Translations under genes and position numbers: made by a program
Part shown: piece by piece, positions 1-9,172 of the stretch
Numbering within the stretch: the stretch's first letter is position 1
Layout: each line of letters opens with the position of its first letter
From: Propioniciclava sp.
GTDB lineage: Bacteria > Actinomycetota > Actinomycetes > Propionibacteriales > Propionibacteriaceae
Length of the DNA: 64,000 nt
Reading direction: 5' to 3'
Assembly (NCBI RefSeq): GCF_029977985.1
Contig: NZ_JARKOT010000092.1
Coordinates: 42,115-106,114 of the forward strand
Notes under the pieces: generated by a model
What the model was told of the DNA's origin: nothing
The model's input: only the letters and a program-made list of their open reading frames with translations
The model's database searches: none

Positions 1-369
1 GTAGGCCGAGATGTGCATGGCCGTGGCGACGTCCTCGAACGGGGTGGTGAGGAACTTGCCACCGAGCGCCGTCTCGGGGTTCGCGAACGCCACCGAGTGC
101 ACGACGCCGTCCAGGCGCTCCACGCCCAGTTCGCGCAACTTCTCGGGCAGCGAGGCCAGGTGGTCGGCGTCCGTCACATCGAGCTCGAGCACCGCGGGAA
201 CGGGGTCGAGCCGCTTGACGATGCGGTGGGTGAGCGACAGCGCCCGCCCGAAGTTCGACACCACCACGGTCGCGCCCTCGGCCGCCGCGATCTCGGCCAC
301 CTTGTAGGCGATCGAGGTGTTCATCGTGACGCCGGTGACGAGAATCGTCTTGCCCTCGAGAATGCCCAT
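1..369 (-). CDS. fabI: enoyl-ACP reductase (FabI/InhA-like), C-terminus truncated by window edge
   Basis: Hand translation of the minus strand from ATG at 369: MGILEGKTILVTGVTMNTSIAYKVAEIAAAEGATVVV..., typical FabI N-terminus; adjacent to fabG. Confidence 0.85.
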   Translation of the reverse strand, partial: MGILEGKTILVTGVTMNTSIAYKVAEIAAAEGATVVVSNFGRALSLTHRIVKRLDPVPAVLELDVTDADHLASLPEKLRELGVERLDGVVHSVAFANPETALGGKFLTTPFEDVATAMHISAY

Positions 370-438
370 GTCAGTCCTTTCGCTGGTCGAGCCCGTCGCT
401 GGTCGCAGGTCGTTGATCGCTGGTCGAGCCTGTCGAGA

Positions 439-1155
439 CTAGTGCCCCATGCCGAGGCCGCCGTCGACGCCCAGCACGGTTCCGGAGATGTAACTGGCCT
501 CGGGCGAGGCCAGGAAGGCCACGGACGCCGCCACCTCGGCCGGGAGCCCGAGGCGTCCGGCCGGGATGGCCGCCTTGTAACCGGCGACCGTGTCCTCGGA
601 GAGGACGGCCGTCATGTCGGTCTCGATGAAGCCGGGAGCGACGACGTTCGCGGTGATGCCGCGGCCGCCGAGCTCGCGGGTGAGCGAGCGGGCCATGCCG
701 ACGAGGCCCGACTTGGTGGCCGCGTAGTTGACCTGGCCGGGCGAGCCGTAGAGGCCGACGACCGAGCCGATGAAGATGATGCGGCCCTTGCGGAGCCGCA
801 GCATACCCTTCGCCGCCCGCTTGGCAACGTTGAACGCGCCCTTCAGGTTCACATCGACGACGGCGTCGAAGTCGGCCTCGCTCATGCGGAGGATGAGGGT
901 GTCCTTGGTGATGCCGGCGTTCGCCACGGCCACCTCGACCGGACCGTGCGCCTCCTCGGCCGCCTTGAAGGCCGCATCGACGCTCGCGGCGTCCGACACG
1001 TCGCAGGCGATGCCGAGGGCTCCGTCGGGGGCCTTGCCGCTGGTGCTGGCGCTGGCCACCTTGTCGCCGCGGGCAAGAAATTCGGCAACGATGGCGGCGC
1101 CGATGCCCCGGGCTCCGCCGGTGACGAGGATGCTGCGTGGGGTCTGCTCACTCAC
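439..1155 (-). CDS. fabG: 3-oxoacyl-ACP reductase (SDR)
   Basis: SDR motifs TGGARGIG, NAG, YAATKSGLVG; located directly upstream of fabI. Confidence 0.9.
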   Translation of the reverse strand: MSEQTPRSILVTGGARGIGAAIVAEFLARGDKVASASTSGKAPDGALGIACDVSDAASVDAAFKAAEEAHGPVEVAVANAGITKDTLILRMSEADFDAVVDVNLKGAFNVAKRAAKGMLRLRKGRIIFIGSVVGLYGSPGQVNYAATKSGLVGMARSLTRELGGRGITANVVAPGFIETDMTAVLSEDTVAGYKAAIPAGRLGLPAEVAASVAFLASPEASYISGTVLGVDGGLGMGH

Positions 1156-1204
1156 GGGGCAACGCTAGCGTGCGGCGTCGGGGCGGGGGGCTAGGCTGGC
1201 CGAC

Positions 1205-1528
1205 ATGCCCTCGCGGTCGCGGCCCACCATCATCACGGACGCGCGGTACGGCACGACGCTGTCCGTGGACGCCCGCGAGCGCCGCTACCTGTGGACGATG
1301 GCGTTCCGCGTCGTCGCGTTCCTGGCGGCCGTCATGTCTCCCCTGCCGTGGAACGTGCTGCTCATCGCGGCGGCCGCGTTCCTGCCGGCCATCGCCGTGC
1401 TGCTGGGCAACGCCCGCGACAACAGCCCCGCCCCGGTCGTCGGGGACGACGTGGTGCCCGACCGGCCGGCCCTCGGTGCCGGCACGGTCGTGCCGGGCGA
1501 GGTCGACCCCGAGGGCGGGGCGCGGTGA
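1205..1528 (+). CDS. DUF3099-like small membrane protein
   Basis: ITDARYG...RRYLWTMAFRVVAFLAAV with two TM segments. Confidence 0.65.
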   Translation: MPSRSRPTIITDARYGTTLSVDARERRYLWTMAFRVVAFLAAVMSPLPWNVLLIAAAAFLPAIAVLLGNARDNSPAPVVGDDVVPDRPALGAGTVVPGEVDPEGGAR

Positions 1529-2298
1529 AGGGCATCCCCTGGACGCGATGGCTGCTGCTCACCCTCTTCGTGGTTGCCCTCGCCATCACGTTCGTCAATC
1601 TGGGCCGGTGGCAACTCGACCGGCTCGAGCAGCGGCGCGACCGCAACGCCGTCGTCGTCGAGCACGAGAACGCGCCCGTGGCGGAGTTCGACGCCATCTA
1701 CACCCGCGAGATCACCGAGGCCGACCAGTGGCAGCGGGTGCGGCTGAGCGGCACCTACGACGCCGCACACCAGTTGGTCGTGCGCTACCGGTCGATCGAG
1801 GGGGCGACGGGCTGGGAGATCGTCGCGCCGCTCGACCTGGCCGACGGGCGGACGGTCCTGGTCGACCGCGGCTTCGTCGAGCGCCCCCGCGACCAGGACT
1901 TCCCGACCGTGGCGCCCCCGCCGCCGGCCGGCGAGGTGACGCTCGTCGGGTATGTGCGGCGCAACGAGCAGGGCCGCGACAGCGCCGTCACCCCCGATTC
2001 CGGCGCCGTGATGCTCATCAACTCCGACGCGATCGGCGCATGGCTGGGCCGGGACGTGGTGAACGGCTACGTCGGCGTCGTGGAGTCCGAGCCGGCCGAC
2101 CCCGGCTTCACCGTCGTCGAGCCGCCACCGCTCACCGAGGGTTCGCACCTGAGCTACGCCCTGCAGTGGTTCGCGTTCACCGCGATCGCCGGTGTCGGGT
2201 TCGTGCTGCTGATCCGCAACGATCTGCGCGACCGGAAGAAGATGGCGGCACGAGCGGCGGCGTCGGTGCCGGCGTCCGTGTCGAAGGAGGAGGACTGA
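1525..2298 (+). CDS. SURF1 family cytochrome oxidase biogenesis protein
   Basis: N-terminal TM, NLGRWQLDRLEQR, VDRGFV, C-terminal TM; typical SURF1 layout. GTG start overlaps the preceding stop. Confidence 0.85.
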   Translation: MKGIPWTRWLLLTLFVVALAITFVNLGRWQLDRLEQRRDRNAVVVEHENAPVAEFDAIYTREITEADQWQRVRLSGTYDAAHQLVVRYRSIEGATGWEIVAPLDLADGRTVLVDRGFVERPRDQDFPTVAPPPPAGEVTLVGYVRRNEQGRDSAVTPDSGAVMLINSDAIGAWLGRDVVNGYVGVVESEPADPGFTVVEPPPLTEGSHLSYALQWFAFTAIAGVGFVLLIRNDLRDRKKMAARAAASVPASVSKEED

Positions 2299-3053
2299 TG
2301 GATCTCGGGCTGGCCGGCAAGGTGTTCGTGGTCACGGCCGCCTCGGGCGGCCTCGGCCGGGCGGCTGCCGAGGCGCTCGTGGGCGAAGGCGCCCAAGTGG
2401 TGCTCGTCGCGCGGCGCCCCGAGCCGTTGGACGCCGCCGTGGCGGCGCTCGGCCCGGCGGCCGTGGGGCTGGCGGCCGACGTGACCGAACCGGAGACGGC
2501 CCGGCGGGCGGTGGAGTTGGCCCTGGAGCGCTTCGGGCGGCTCGACGGGGCGCTCGTGAGCGTCGGCGGCCCGCCGCGCGGCACCGTGCTGGAGACCACC
2601 GAGGACGTGTGGCGCGACGCGTTCGCGTCGGTCGTGCTGCCGGCGCTGCGGGTGGCGCGCGAGGTGGTCGCGGCGGCATCCGGACCGGTGGCGCTGGCGT
2701 TCGTGCTCTCCACCTCGGCGAAGGAGCCGTTGGCTGTCATGGCCCCGTCGAACGTGACGCGGCCCGGGCTGGCGATGGTGCTCAAGCAGATGGCTGACGA
2801 GGTGGGCCCGTCGGGGTCGCGGGTCGTCGGGCTCATGCCGGGCACCATTCAGACCGACCGGATCGAGTTCATCACCTCCCAGGCCGACGACCCCGCGGCC
2901 GCCCTGGCCCAGATGGGAGCATCGGCGGCCTTGCGGCGCGTCGGGCAGCCGGCCGAGTTCGGGCGCGTGGCCGCCTTCGTGCTGTCCGATGCGGCGAGCT
3001 TCCTCACGGGCTGCATGATCCCGGTCGACGGCGGCCGCCTGCGCGGGCTCTGA
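2298..3053 (+). CDS. SDR family oxidoreductase
   Basis: VVTAASGGLGRAAAEAL nucleotide-binding motif; start overlaps SURF1 stop (ATGA). Confidence 0.8.
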   Translation: MDLGLAGKVFVVTAASGGLGRAAAEALVGEGAQVVLVARRPEPLDAAVAALGPAAVGLAADVTEPETARRAVELALERFGRLDGALVSVGGPPRGTVLETTEDVWRDAFASVVLPALRVAREVVAAASGPVALAFVLSTSAKEPLAVMAPSNVTRPGLAMVLKQMADEVGPSGSRVVGLMPGTIQTDRIEFITSQADDPAAALAQMGASAALRRVGQPAEFGRVAAFVLSDAASFLTGCMIPVDGGRLRGL

Positions 3054-3054
3054 C

Positions 3055-3858
3055 GTGCTGGACGCCGCCCGCGGCCTGCTCGCCTGCCCCGTGTGCGCAG
3101 GCGCGCTCGACGTGGCGGAGCGCCCGGTGCGGTGCCGGTCCGCGCACAGCTTCGACGTGGCCCGGCAGGGGTATGTGAACCTGCTCGGGAGCACACCCCC
3201 GGCGAACGCCGACACAGCTGCCATGGTGGCCGCACGCGAGCGGGTGCTGGCCTCGGGGGCGTTCGACGCCGTGGATGCACTCGTCGCGCGACGGGCCGGT
3301 GCGGCCGGCTGCAGGACGGTGCTCGACGCCGGCGGAGGGACGGGCCATCACCTCGCGCGCCTGCTCGACGCACTGCCGGACGCCCGCGGCGTCAGCTGCG
3401 ACGTGTCCGTGGCGGCGGCGAAGCGGGCCGGGCGGGCGCATGAGCGCGCGGCGTCCGTGGTGGCCGACACCTGGGGCACCCTGCCGCTGCTCTCACGCCG
3501 GTTCGACCTGGTGACGTGCTGGTTCGCGCCCCGGAACATGGCCGAGTTCGCCCGGGTGCTGGGCGACGACGGGTTGCTGGTCGTCGTGACCCCCGACGCC
3601 GGCCACCTCGCCGCCGTCCGCGAGCGCTACGGCCTGCTCGGCATCGAGCCCGACAAGGGAGACCGGCTGCTGCGGGCGGCGTCCGGGTTCTTCACGGCCG
3701 TGGGCAGCCAGAGGGTCCGGACGCCGCTGGCCGCCTCCGCCGGACTCATCGCGGACCTGGTCGCGATGGGTCCGAACGCCTTCCACGGCGTCCCCGACGA
3801 CGTCGACGCGCTGGAGACCGAGGTCGCCGTGACCGTGTGGCTGTTCCGACGGTCCTGA
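3055..3858 (+). CDS. putative 23S rRNA guanine methyltransferase (RlmA/TlrB-like)
   Basis: N-terminal CPVC...C zinc-finger-like segment, HSFDVARQGYVNLL, SAM motif VLDAGGGTGHHL. Confidence 0.8.
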   Translation: MLDAARGLLACPVCAGALDVAERPVRCRSAHSFDVARQGYVNLLGSTPPANADTAAMVAARERVLASGAFDAVDALVARRAGAAGCRTVLDAGGGTGHHLARLLDALPDARGVSCDVSVAAAKRAGRAHERAASVVADTWGTLPLLSRRFDLVTCWFAPRNMAEFARVLGDDGLLVVVTPDAGHLAAVRERYGLLGIEPDKGDRLLRAASGFFTAVGSQRVRTPLAASAGLIADLVAMGPNAFHGVPDDVDALETEVAVTVWLFRRS

Positions 3859-3860
3859 CC

Positions 3861-3906
3861 TTCATATCGTTTAACGGACGGTTCATATTGTTTTGCGATA
3901 TGATGG
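3861..3906 (+). promoter_or_regulatory. AT-rich promoter/operator island with direct repeat TTCATAT(C/T)GTTT
   Basis: TTCATATCGTTT at 3861-3872 and TTCATATTGTTT at 3882-3893, followed by GCGATATGAT just before the start codon. Confidence 0.55.
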
Positions 3907-3910
3907 GAGC

Positions 3911-4390
3911 ATGTCCACGCTGCTGAGACTCCTGCTGTCCGGCCTGCTCACCGTGCTCGCCCTGGGCGTCTTGTTCGTCATGGGGTTGCTCGCCCCCCTG
4001 GCTGCGGCACAGCTCGCCGAGTCGTTCCCCGAGGTCGCGTACCTGCGGTGGCCCTACACGGTGCTGCTCTGGGTCACGGGCGCGTGCGCGCTGGTCGTGA
4101 TCGGGCTCGCGGCGTCGGTGGTGTCGCTCGCGGGCCGGGACCGGTTCTGGTCGGCGCCGACGGTGCGGGCGTTCGGGCTCGCCGCGATCGCCCTGGTCGT
4201 GACCGGGGCCGTGTTCCTCGGCATCGACGCGCACCTCACCTTCTGGGTGCGCGCCAACCCGCCGGCCGTGGCGTACGGCCTGCTCGGCGGGGCGCTGGTG
4301 TGCCTCACCGCGGCCGCCGCGTGCTGGGCGGCCCGCGGAGAGGTCACGCGCGGCATGACGGTCCGCGACGAGTGGGCGGCTTTCGTCTGA
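3911..4390 (+). CDS. DUF2975-like membrane protein
   Basis: Four predicted TM segments, followed immediately by a small XRE regulator (common DUF2975-XRE pairing). ORF track start at 3893 is a TTG; the ATG at 3911 is better placed. Confidence 0.7.
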   Translation: MSTLLRLLLSGLLTVLALGVLFVMGLLAPLAAAQLAESFPEVAYLRWPYTVLLWVTGACALVVIGLAASVVSLAGRDRFWSAPTVRAFGLAAIALVVTGAVFLGIDAHLTFWVRANPPAVAYGLLGGALVCLTAAAACWAARGEVTRGMTVRDEWAAFV

Positions 4391-4644
4391 TGATCGTCGT
4401 CACGCTCGACGTCGCCCTCGCCCGCGCGAAGATGACGGTCACCGAACTCGCGGACCGCGTGGGCATCACCCAGGCCAACCTGTCGAACCTCAAGAACGGT
4501 CGCGCCCGCGGCGTCCGCTTCTCGACGCTGGACGCCATCTGCCGCGAGCTCGGCTGCCAACCGGCCGACCTGCTCGCCCATGCGCCCGACGCCGACGGTC
4601 GTCACTCCACCAGCCAGCCGCGTTCCCGCAGCGCGGCGCCGTAG
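4390..4644 (+). CDS. XRE/Cro-like HTH transcriptional regulator (YozG-type)
   Basis: MTVTELADRVGITQANLSNLKNGRARGVRFSTLDAICRELGCQPADLL. Confidence 0.85.
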   Translation: MIVVTLDVALARAKMTVTELADRVGITQANLSNLKNGRARGVRFSTLDAICRELGCQPADLLAHAPDADGRHSTSQPRSRSAAP

Positions 4645-5114
4645 GCGGCGTGACGCTCCTGCCAGATTTCCATCCAGTCGGACGCCTCGTGTCCGGCGAG
4701 GTGGGCGGTGAGGAAGGGATCGAGGTAGGTCTCCCACCCGGCGCCGTACCCGGCTGCGGCCAGGGCGGTCAGGCGCTCGTGGACGAGGGTGAGCCGAGCG
4801 TCGTCGCCGGCCGCGGTAACCGTGACGGTGAGGAGCGTGTCCACGCCTCCCACCGGCCAGGTGAACGCGAACGAGGACGCGGGCTCGCAGGCGACGATCG
4901 TGCACACGGGGGCGTCCATGTCGTCGAACTTCTGCACGAACGTGCCGCCCACCCGGAGCTCGCCCTCGACGGGCGCGTACCAGCGCGCGAGCCGTTCGGG
5001 GTCGGTGACGGCCGCCCACAGGTCGGCGGCGGAGGTGCGGTAGATGCGGTCGAAGGCGACGGCGACGGTCTCGTCGGCGGCGCGGGAGAGGGCTGCCTGG
5101 ATTTCGGTGCTCAT
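4602..5114 (-). CDS. SRPBCC/AHSA1 domain protein
   Basis: FDRIYRTSAADLWAAVTDPERLARWYAPVEGELRVGG... Confidence 0.85.
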   Translation of the reverse strand: MSTEIQAALSRAADETVAVAFDRIYRTSAADLWAAVTDPERLARWYAPVEGELRVGGTFVQKFDDMDAPVCTIVACEPASSFAFTWPVGGVDTLLTVTVTAAGDDARLTLVHERLTALAAAGYGAGWETYLDPFLTAHLAGHEASDWMEIWQERHAAYGAALRERGWLVE

Positions 5115-5464
5115 GCGCTTTCCTTCCTCTGGGCGTGGCTGGCCGGGGCCGGCGGGGCGTGCCGGCCGCGGGCGATCTCGGTCTCGAGTGCGTCGAGGCG
5201 CTGGCTCCAGAAGGCGCGGACGCCCTCCACCCAGGCTCCCGCCTCGTCGATCGCCTCGTGTTCGAGGCGATAGACGCGGCGGCGATCCACCGCTGTCGCG
5301 GAGACCACCCCCGCCTCCCGGAGCACCCGCAGGTGCCGCGAGACCGCGGGCCGGGACACGTCGAACTCCTCCGCCAGATCGCCCGCAGTCCGCTCACCCA
5401 CGGCGAGCAGCTCGACGATGCGGCGACGGATGGGGTCCGCGAGCGCCTCCCAGGGATCGGCCAT
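5111..5464 (-). CDS. ArsR family transcriptional regulator
   Basis: MADPWEALADPIRRRIVELLAVGERTAGDLAEEFDVSRPAVSRHLRVLREAGVV; overlaps SRPBCC start. Confidence 0.88.
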   Translation of the reverse strand: MADPWEALADPIRRRIVELLAVGERTAGDLAEEFDVSRPAVSRHLRVLREAGVVSATAVDRRRVYRLEHEAIDEAGAWVEGVRAFWSQRLDALETEIARGRHAPPAPASHAQRKESA

Positions 5465-5472
5465 GCGGATAT

Positions 5473-5488
5473 GTAACCATATAGTTAC
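5473..5488. promoter_or_regulatory. putative ArsR operator palindrome GTAACCATATAGTTAC
   Basis: 8+8 inverted repeat with one mismatch, immediately upstream of the ArsR start codon in an AT-rich patch. Confidence 0.6.
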
Positions 5489-5515
5489 GCATTTGGCAAG
5501 GGGGCCCCGCCGTGG

Positions 5516-5640
5516 ACACGCCGCTTGGGCGCATCCACGCCGGATCAGTGCAGAAACGCCGGTTGGGCTGGAGGGCACGCCGCTTGGGTGCAGAAACGCC
5601 GGGTGTGCGCGGCGTATCTGCACCCAAGCGGCGTGGTTGG
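5516..5640. repeat. palindromic intergenic repeat built on ACGCCGCTTGGGTGCAGAAACGCC
   Basis: 25-nt arms 5576-5600 and 5611-5635 are inverted with one mismatch around a 10-nt loop; two degenerate extra copies of the arm occur at about 5516-5560. Confidence 0.85.
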
Positions 5641-5663
5641 CTGGGGAGCCCTCCAGGAGGGCG

Positions 5664-6113
5664 TCAGAGGAGCGTCGTGGCGAAGGCGATGATCGCGATC
5701 ACGATCAGGGCCGGCCCGAGGTAGTGCAGCGGCACGAAGAACAAGGTGTTGTGGGTGCGCCACTGCTTGCGGGCCCGCAAGGTCTCGGCGGCGACGACGG
5801 CGTCCGCCTAATATCGCGCCTCGGCCAACGTCGTGAGCGGCGGGAAGCCCGGGGCGTGGAACACACCGGCGGCGACATGCCGCTCGACGTCGGCACGGAT
5901 GAGTTCCGCGTGCTTCGCGGTGCGCCGGTCCGCGAGCCAGAAGTTCAGGACCCAGGCGAGGAGGCAGGTCAACACCCCGGCCACGCCGAAGACGATCCCC
6001 GTCCATTGCGCGCCGTCGGCCAGGCCGACCGTCGCATCCAGCAGGCTCGCGAGTCCCACCCCGACCCCAACGGTCAGGAAAGCGAGAATGCCCCAGCCGC
6101 GCCAGATGATCAC
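5664..6113 (-). pseudogene. small membrane protein gene interrupted by an in-frame TAG (at 5808-5810)
   Basis: MIIWRGWGILAFLTVGVGVGL...TTLAEARY*ADAVVAAETLRARKQWRTHNTLFFVPLHYLGPALIVIAIIAFATTLL*; same frame continues with a plausible TM segment to TGA at 5664-5666. Confidence 0.7.
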
Positions 6114-6964
6114 GGGTGTCCCCTCTCCTCGTCGGTCGCCACGCGGGCGACGTGCAGGGTGAGATACGAGATCTCGTCCTCGGTCAACGGCGCGCCGAGC
6201 CGCAACTCGACGATACCGGCGAGCCGTTCCGCACAGCGCAACGCCTCGGGATACACGGCCCGGATGGCATCCCCGATGGTGGATCGCCCCTCGTCGAGCT
6301 GGCGGTGGGCATGGATGCGCACGAACAGGTAGCGCAGGTGGGTGATGAACCGGCCCACGCTCACCGAGTTCTCGTCGAGGGTGAAGCCGTAGCTGGTCTC
6401 GATGACGTCGATCATCTGCTGGATGACGCCCGTCATCGTGTAGGTGAAGCTGAGGTCGCCGGTCGTGAACCCGGCGTTGACGAAGTGCAACGCGAGCGCC
6501 ACGGCTTCGCCGGGCGGCAGGGGCGTGTCGAGCCGGGCGTTCACCCCAGCCAGCAACTCCCGCGCCTGGGCGTACTCGTCGGCGTACAGGTGGGCCACCT
6601 CGGCAGCGAGCGGGTAGTCGATGTGCATGCCGAGCGCGATGCGGCGCACGGCGAACGCGACGTGGTCGGCCAGCGCGATGACGAGGGTGGGGGTGGACGC
6701 CGCCCGTCGCTCCAGTCCGGCATCGGCCAGGGCGGCCCCGACGATCTGGATGTACTCGGGCGGGATGCCGGCCAGGAGTTCTGCGAGGTGGTCGGGGTCG
6801 CGGCCGTCGGCGGCGCGGAACACCCGGACGACGCGGTCCTCACGGACCGCCTGGCCCGGCCGGGCCTGGAACCCCAGGCCGCGGCCGGTCAGGATGACCT
6901 CCTCACCCGAGCGGTCGTCCCGGGCGAGGACGACGTTGTTGTTGAAGACGCGGAGCAGTTCCAT
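6110..6964 (-). CDS. BglG/LicT family transcriptional antiterminator (CAT-PRD-PRD)
   Basis: FNNNVVLARDDRSGEEVILTGRGLGFQ RNA-binding CAT domain plus two PRD regions. Confidence 0.92.
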   Translation of the reverse strand: MELLRVFNNNVVLARDDRSGEEVILTGRGLGFQARPGQAVREDRVVRVFRAADGRDPDHLAELLAGIPPEYIQIVGAALADAGLERRAASTPTLVIALADHVAFAVRRIALGMHIDYPLAAEVAHLYADEYAQARELLAGVNARLDTPLPPGEAVALALHFVNAGFTTGDLSFTYTMTGVIQQMIDVIETSYGFTLDENSVSVGRFITHLRYLFVRIHAHRQLDEGRSTIGDAIRAVYPEALRCAERLAGIVELRLGAPLTEDEISYLTLHVARVATDEERGHP

Positions 6965-7009
6965 GGCTCAACAACCGGGCGAGGAGGTCACGGGTCGTGC
7001 AGAGGACGG

Positions 7010-9088
7010 TCAGCGAACCACGTCGATGACCGGGTCGCCCGCCGAGACGGACTGGCCGGCCAACGGCGTGACGGACGCCATCGCCTTGGTGTTGGTGACG
7101 GTCACGATGGTGGTCGTGTCGAAACCGGCGGTGCGGACGGCGTCCAGATCGACGTCGGCGAGCACGTCGCCCACGTTGACCCGGTCGCCCTTGGCGACCT
7201 TCACGCTGAAGCCGTCGCCCTTCATCTGCACCGTGTCGATGCCGACGTGCACCAGCACCTCGACGCCGTCGTCGGTCTTCAGCCCGAACGCGTGCCCGGT
7301 CTTGGTGACCGTGGCGAGCGTGCCGCCGACCGGCGCGACGACGCGGCCGTTGTCGGGACGGATGCCGACGCCCTCACCGAGCGCACGGGAGGCGAAGACC
7401 TTGTCCTCGACCTCGTCGAGCGTGACGACCTGGCCGGCCATCGGGGCCCCCACGAAGGTGGTGGCCTGGGCGTCCAGCACCGCAACCGGGGCAGCGGACG
7501 CCGCGGCCGCGGTTCCGGCGCCCGTGGCGGCCACCGCACCGGCGGTGGCGTCGCGGTGGCCGTGCGGGTGCAGGGCGTGCTCGCGCTCTTCTGCCTCACG
7601 GGCGAGTCGGGACTCCTCCTTCTGCTCCGGCGTGCGGTAGTCGGTGATGATGATGAGCATCATCGCGACGACGAACGCCACGGCGATCGCGATCGCGTAC
7701 ACCCACATCGGGGAGAAGACGGGGATCGTCAGCAGCGAGGTGAACGCGAACGCCGACGTGCGGACGCCGCCGAACGGCGAGCCGAGGATGGCGATCGTCA
7801 GACCACCGGCGAAGCAGCCCACCAGCATGCGCGGGTAGATCTTCTTGAACCGCAGGTGGATGCCGTAGAGCGACGGCTCGGAGATACCGCCGAGCAGGCC
7901 GGCGGCGAGAGCACCGGTGGCCGTCTGGCGCATCTGGGTCTCCTTGTCGCGCATGGCGATGAAGAGGACGCCGGCGGTCGCACCGAAGCAGGCGAAGTTC
8001 CACGTGCCCATCGGGCCCTGAATGAAGTCGTAGCCGAGGCTCTGGATGTTGGCGAGCATGAGCGCGTTGAGCGGCCAGTGCAGGCCGAGCGGCACCAGGA
8101 ACGGGTACACCATCGGGATCAGGATCGCGAAGAGGAACGGCACGGTCGTGTTGAGCCAGTTGAGGCCGGTGCCGAGCGCGGTGCCCAGCCAGATGCCGAG
8201 CGGGCCGAGCAGGAACGCGGTCACGGGGATCATGATGACCATCGAGAAGAACGGCACGAACACCATCTGCACGTTCTCCGGGAAGATGCGCACGAGCGCC
8301 TTGTAGACGAGCGCGAGCACCGCGACCGTGATCAGCGGCACGAACACCTGGCCGCCGTAGCCGTTGAGCTGCATCGGCAGGCCGAAGATGTTGGCCACAC
8401 AGGTCGGGTCGGCGCCCGGGATCGGGCTGGGCGTGCAGACCGTGTCGGCGAAGCGTTCGGTGCTCGACAGGCTGATGAACTCGGGGGTCATGACGGCGCC
8501 CATGACGGTCGCGCCCACCCACGGGTCGATGTTGAGCGCCTTGGAGGCGTTGTACGCCACCATGATCGGCAGGAAGTAGAACACCGACCGCCACATGGCG
8601 TCCACGAAGATCCAGGACGCGGCCTTGTCGGAGGCGCGGAAGTCGACGACGCCGAGGGCGTCGAGGACGGCCGCAAACGCGATGATGAGGGAGGCCCCCA
8701 GCAGCACGCCCAGGAGCGGGCGGAAGCTGTTGGACAGGTACTCGAAGAAGGCGTCGAGCCACGCCACCTTGCCGCGGGCTTTGGAGCGCGCGGCGGCCTT
8801 GACGTCGGCGTCCGACTGGGCGCCCATGCTCGACATCTGGGGGAGGTTCATGATGTCGGTGTACATGCCCTGAACGGCACCGCCGATGACGACCTGGTAG
8901 CGGTCGCCGCTCTGCGGCACGGCCCCGAGCACACCGGGGATCTTCTCGACGGCGGTCTGATCGATGCCCGACGCGTCCTTCAGCTCGAAGCGAAGGCGGG
9001 TCGCACAGTGGGTCAGGGCCGTGATGTTGCCAGGTCCGCCGACGGCGTCGACGATCTGGGCGGCTGCGCTGTCCTGCATTGTAGCCAC
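7010..9088 (-). CDS. PTS beta-glucoside-type transporter, EIIBCA
   Basis: EIIB site ALTHCATRLRFELKD, EIIC membrane region, C-terminal EIIA VLVHVGIDTVQMKG. Confidence 0.93.
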   Translation of the reverse strand: MATMQDSAAAQIVDAVGGPGNITALTHCATRLRFELKDASGIDQTAVEKIPGVLGAVPQSGDRYQVVIGGAVQGMYTDIMNLPQMSSMGAQSDADVKAAARSKARGKVAWLDAFFEYLSNSFRPLLGVLLGASLIIAFAAVLDALGVVDFRASDKAASWIFVDAMWRSVFYFLPIMVAYNASKALNIDPWVGATVMGAVMTPEFISLSSTERFADTVCTPSPIPGADPTCVANIFGLPMQLNGYGGQVFVPLITVAVLALVYKALVRIFPENVQMVFVPFFSMVIMIPVTAFLLGPLGIWLGTALGTGLNWLNTTVPFLFAILIPMVYPFLVPLGLHWPLNALMLANIQSLGYDFIQGPMGTWNFACFGATAGVLFIAMRDKETQMRQTATGALAAGLLGGISEPSLYGIHLRFKKIYPRMLVGCFAGGLTIAILGSPFGGVRTSAFAFTSLLTIPVFSPMWVYAIAIAVAFVVAMMLIIITDYRTPEQKEESRLAREAEEREHALHPHGHRDATAGAVAATGAGTAAAASAAPVAVLDAQATTFVGAPMAGQVVTLDEVEDKVFASRALGEGVGIRPDNGRVVAPVGGTLATVTKTGHAFGLKTDDGVEVLVHVGIDTVQMKGDGFSVKVAKGDRVNVGDVLADVDLDAVRTAGFDTTTIVTVTNTKAMASVTPLAGQSVSAGDPVIDVVR

Positions 9089-9123
9089 TGGTCACTTCCT
9101 TTGTCTGCCAGCATCCCGGGCAC

Positions 9124-9172
9124 AAAAAAAGACCTGCGGGAGGGTACGCGGAAGTACCGTCCCCAGGTCTTG
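9124..9172 (-). terminator. intrinsic terminator in PTS leader
   Basis: Minus strand AAGACCTGGGGACGGTACTTCCGCGTACCCTCCCGCAGGTCTTTTTTT: stem plus U-tract, between RAT and PTS start. Confidence 0.88.

Noticed and set aside
5545-6006. 153-aa minus-strand ORF overlapping the TAG-interrupted gene
   Set aside because: Different frame with Arg/Gly/His-rich shadow composition; the interrupted frame has coherent membrane-protein coding on both sides of the TAG.
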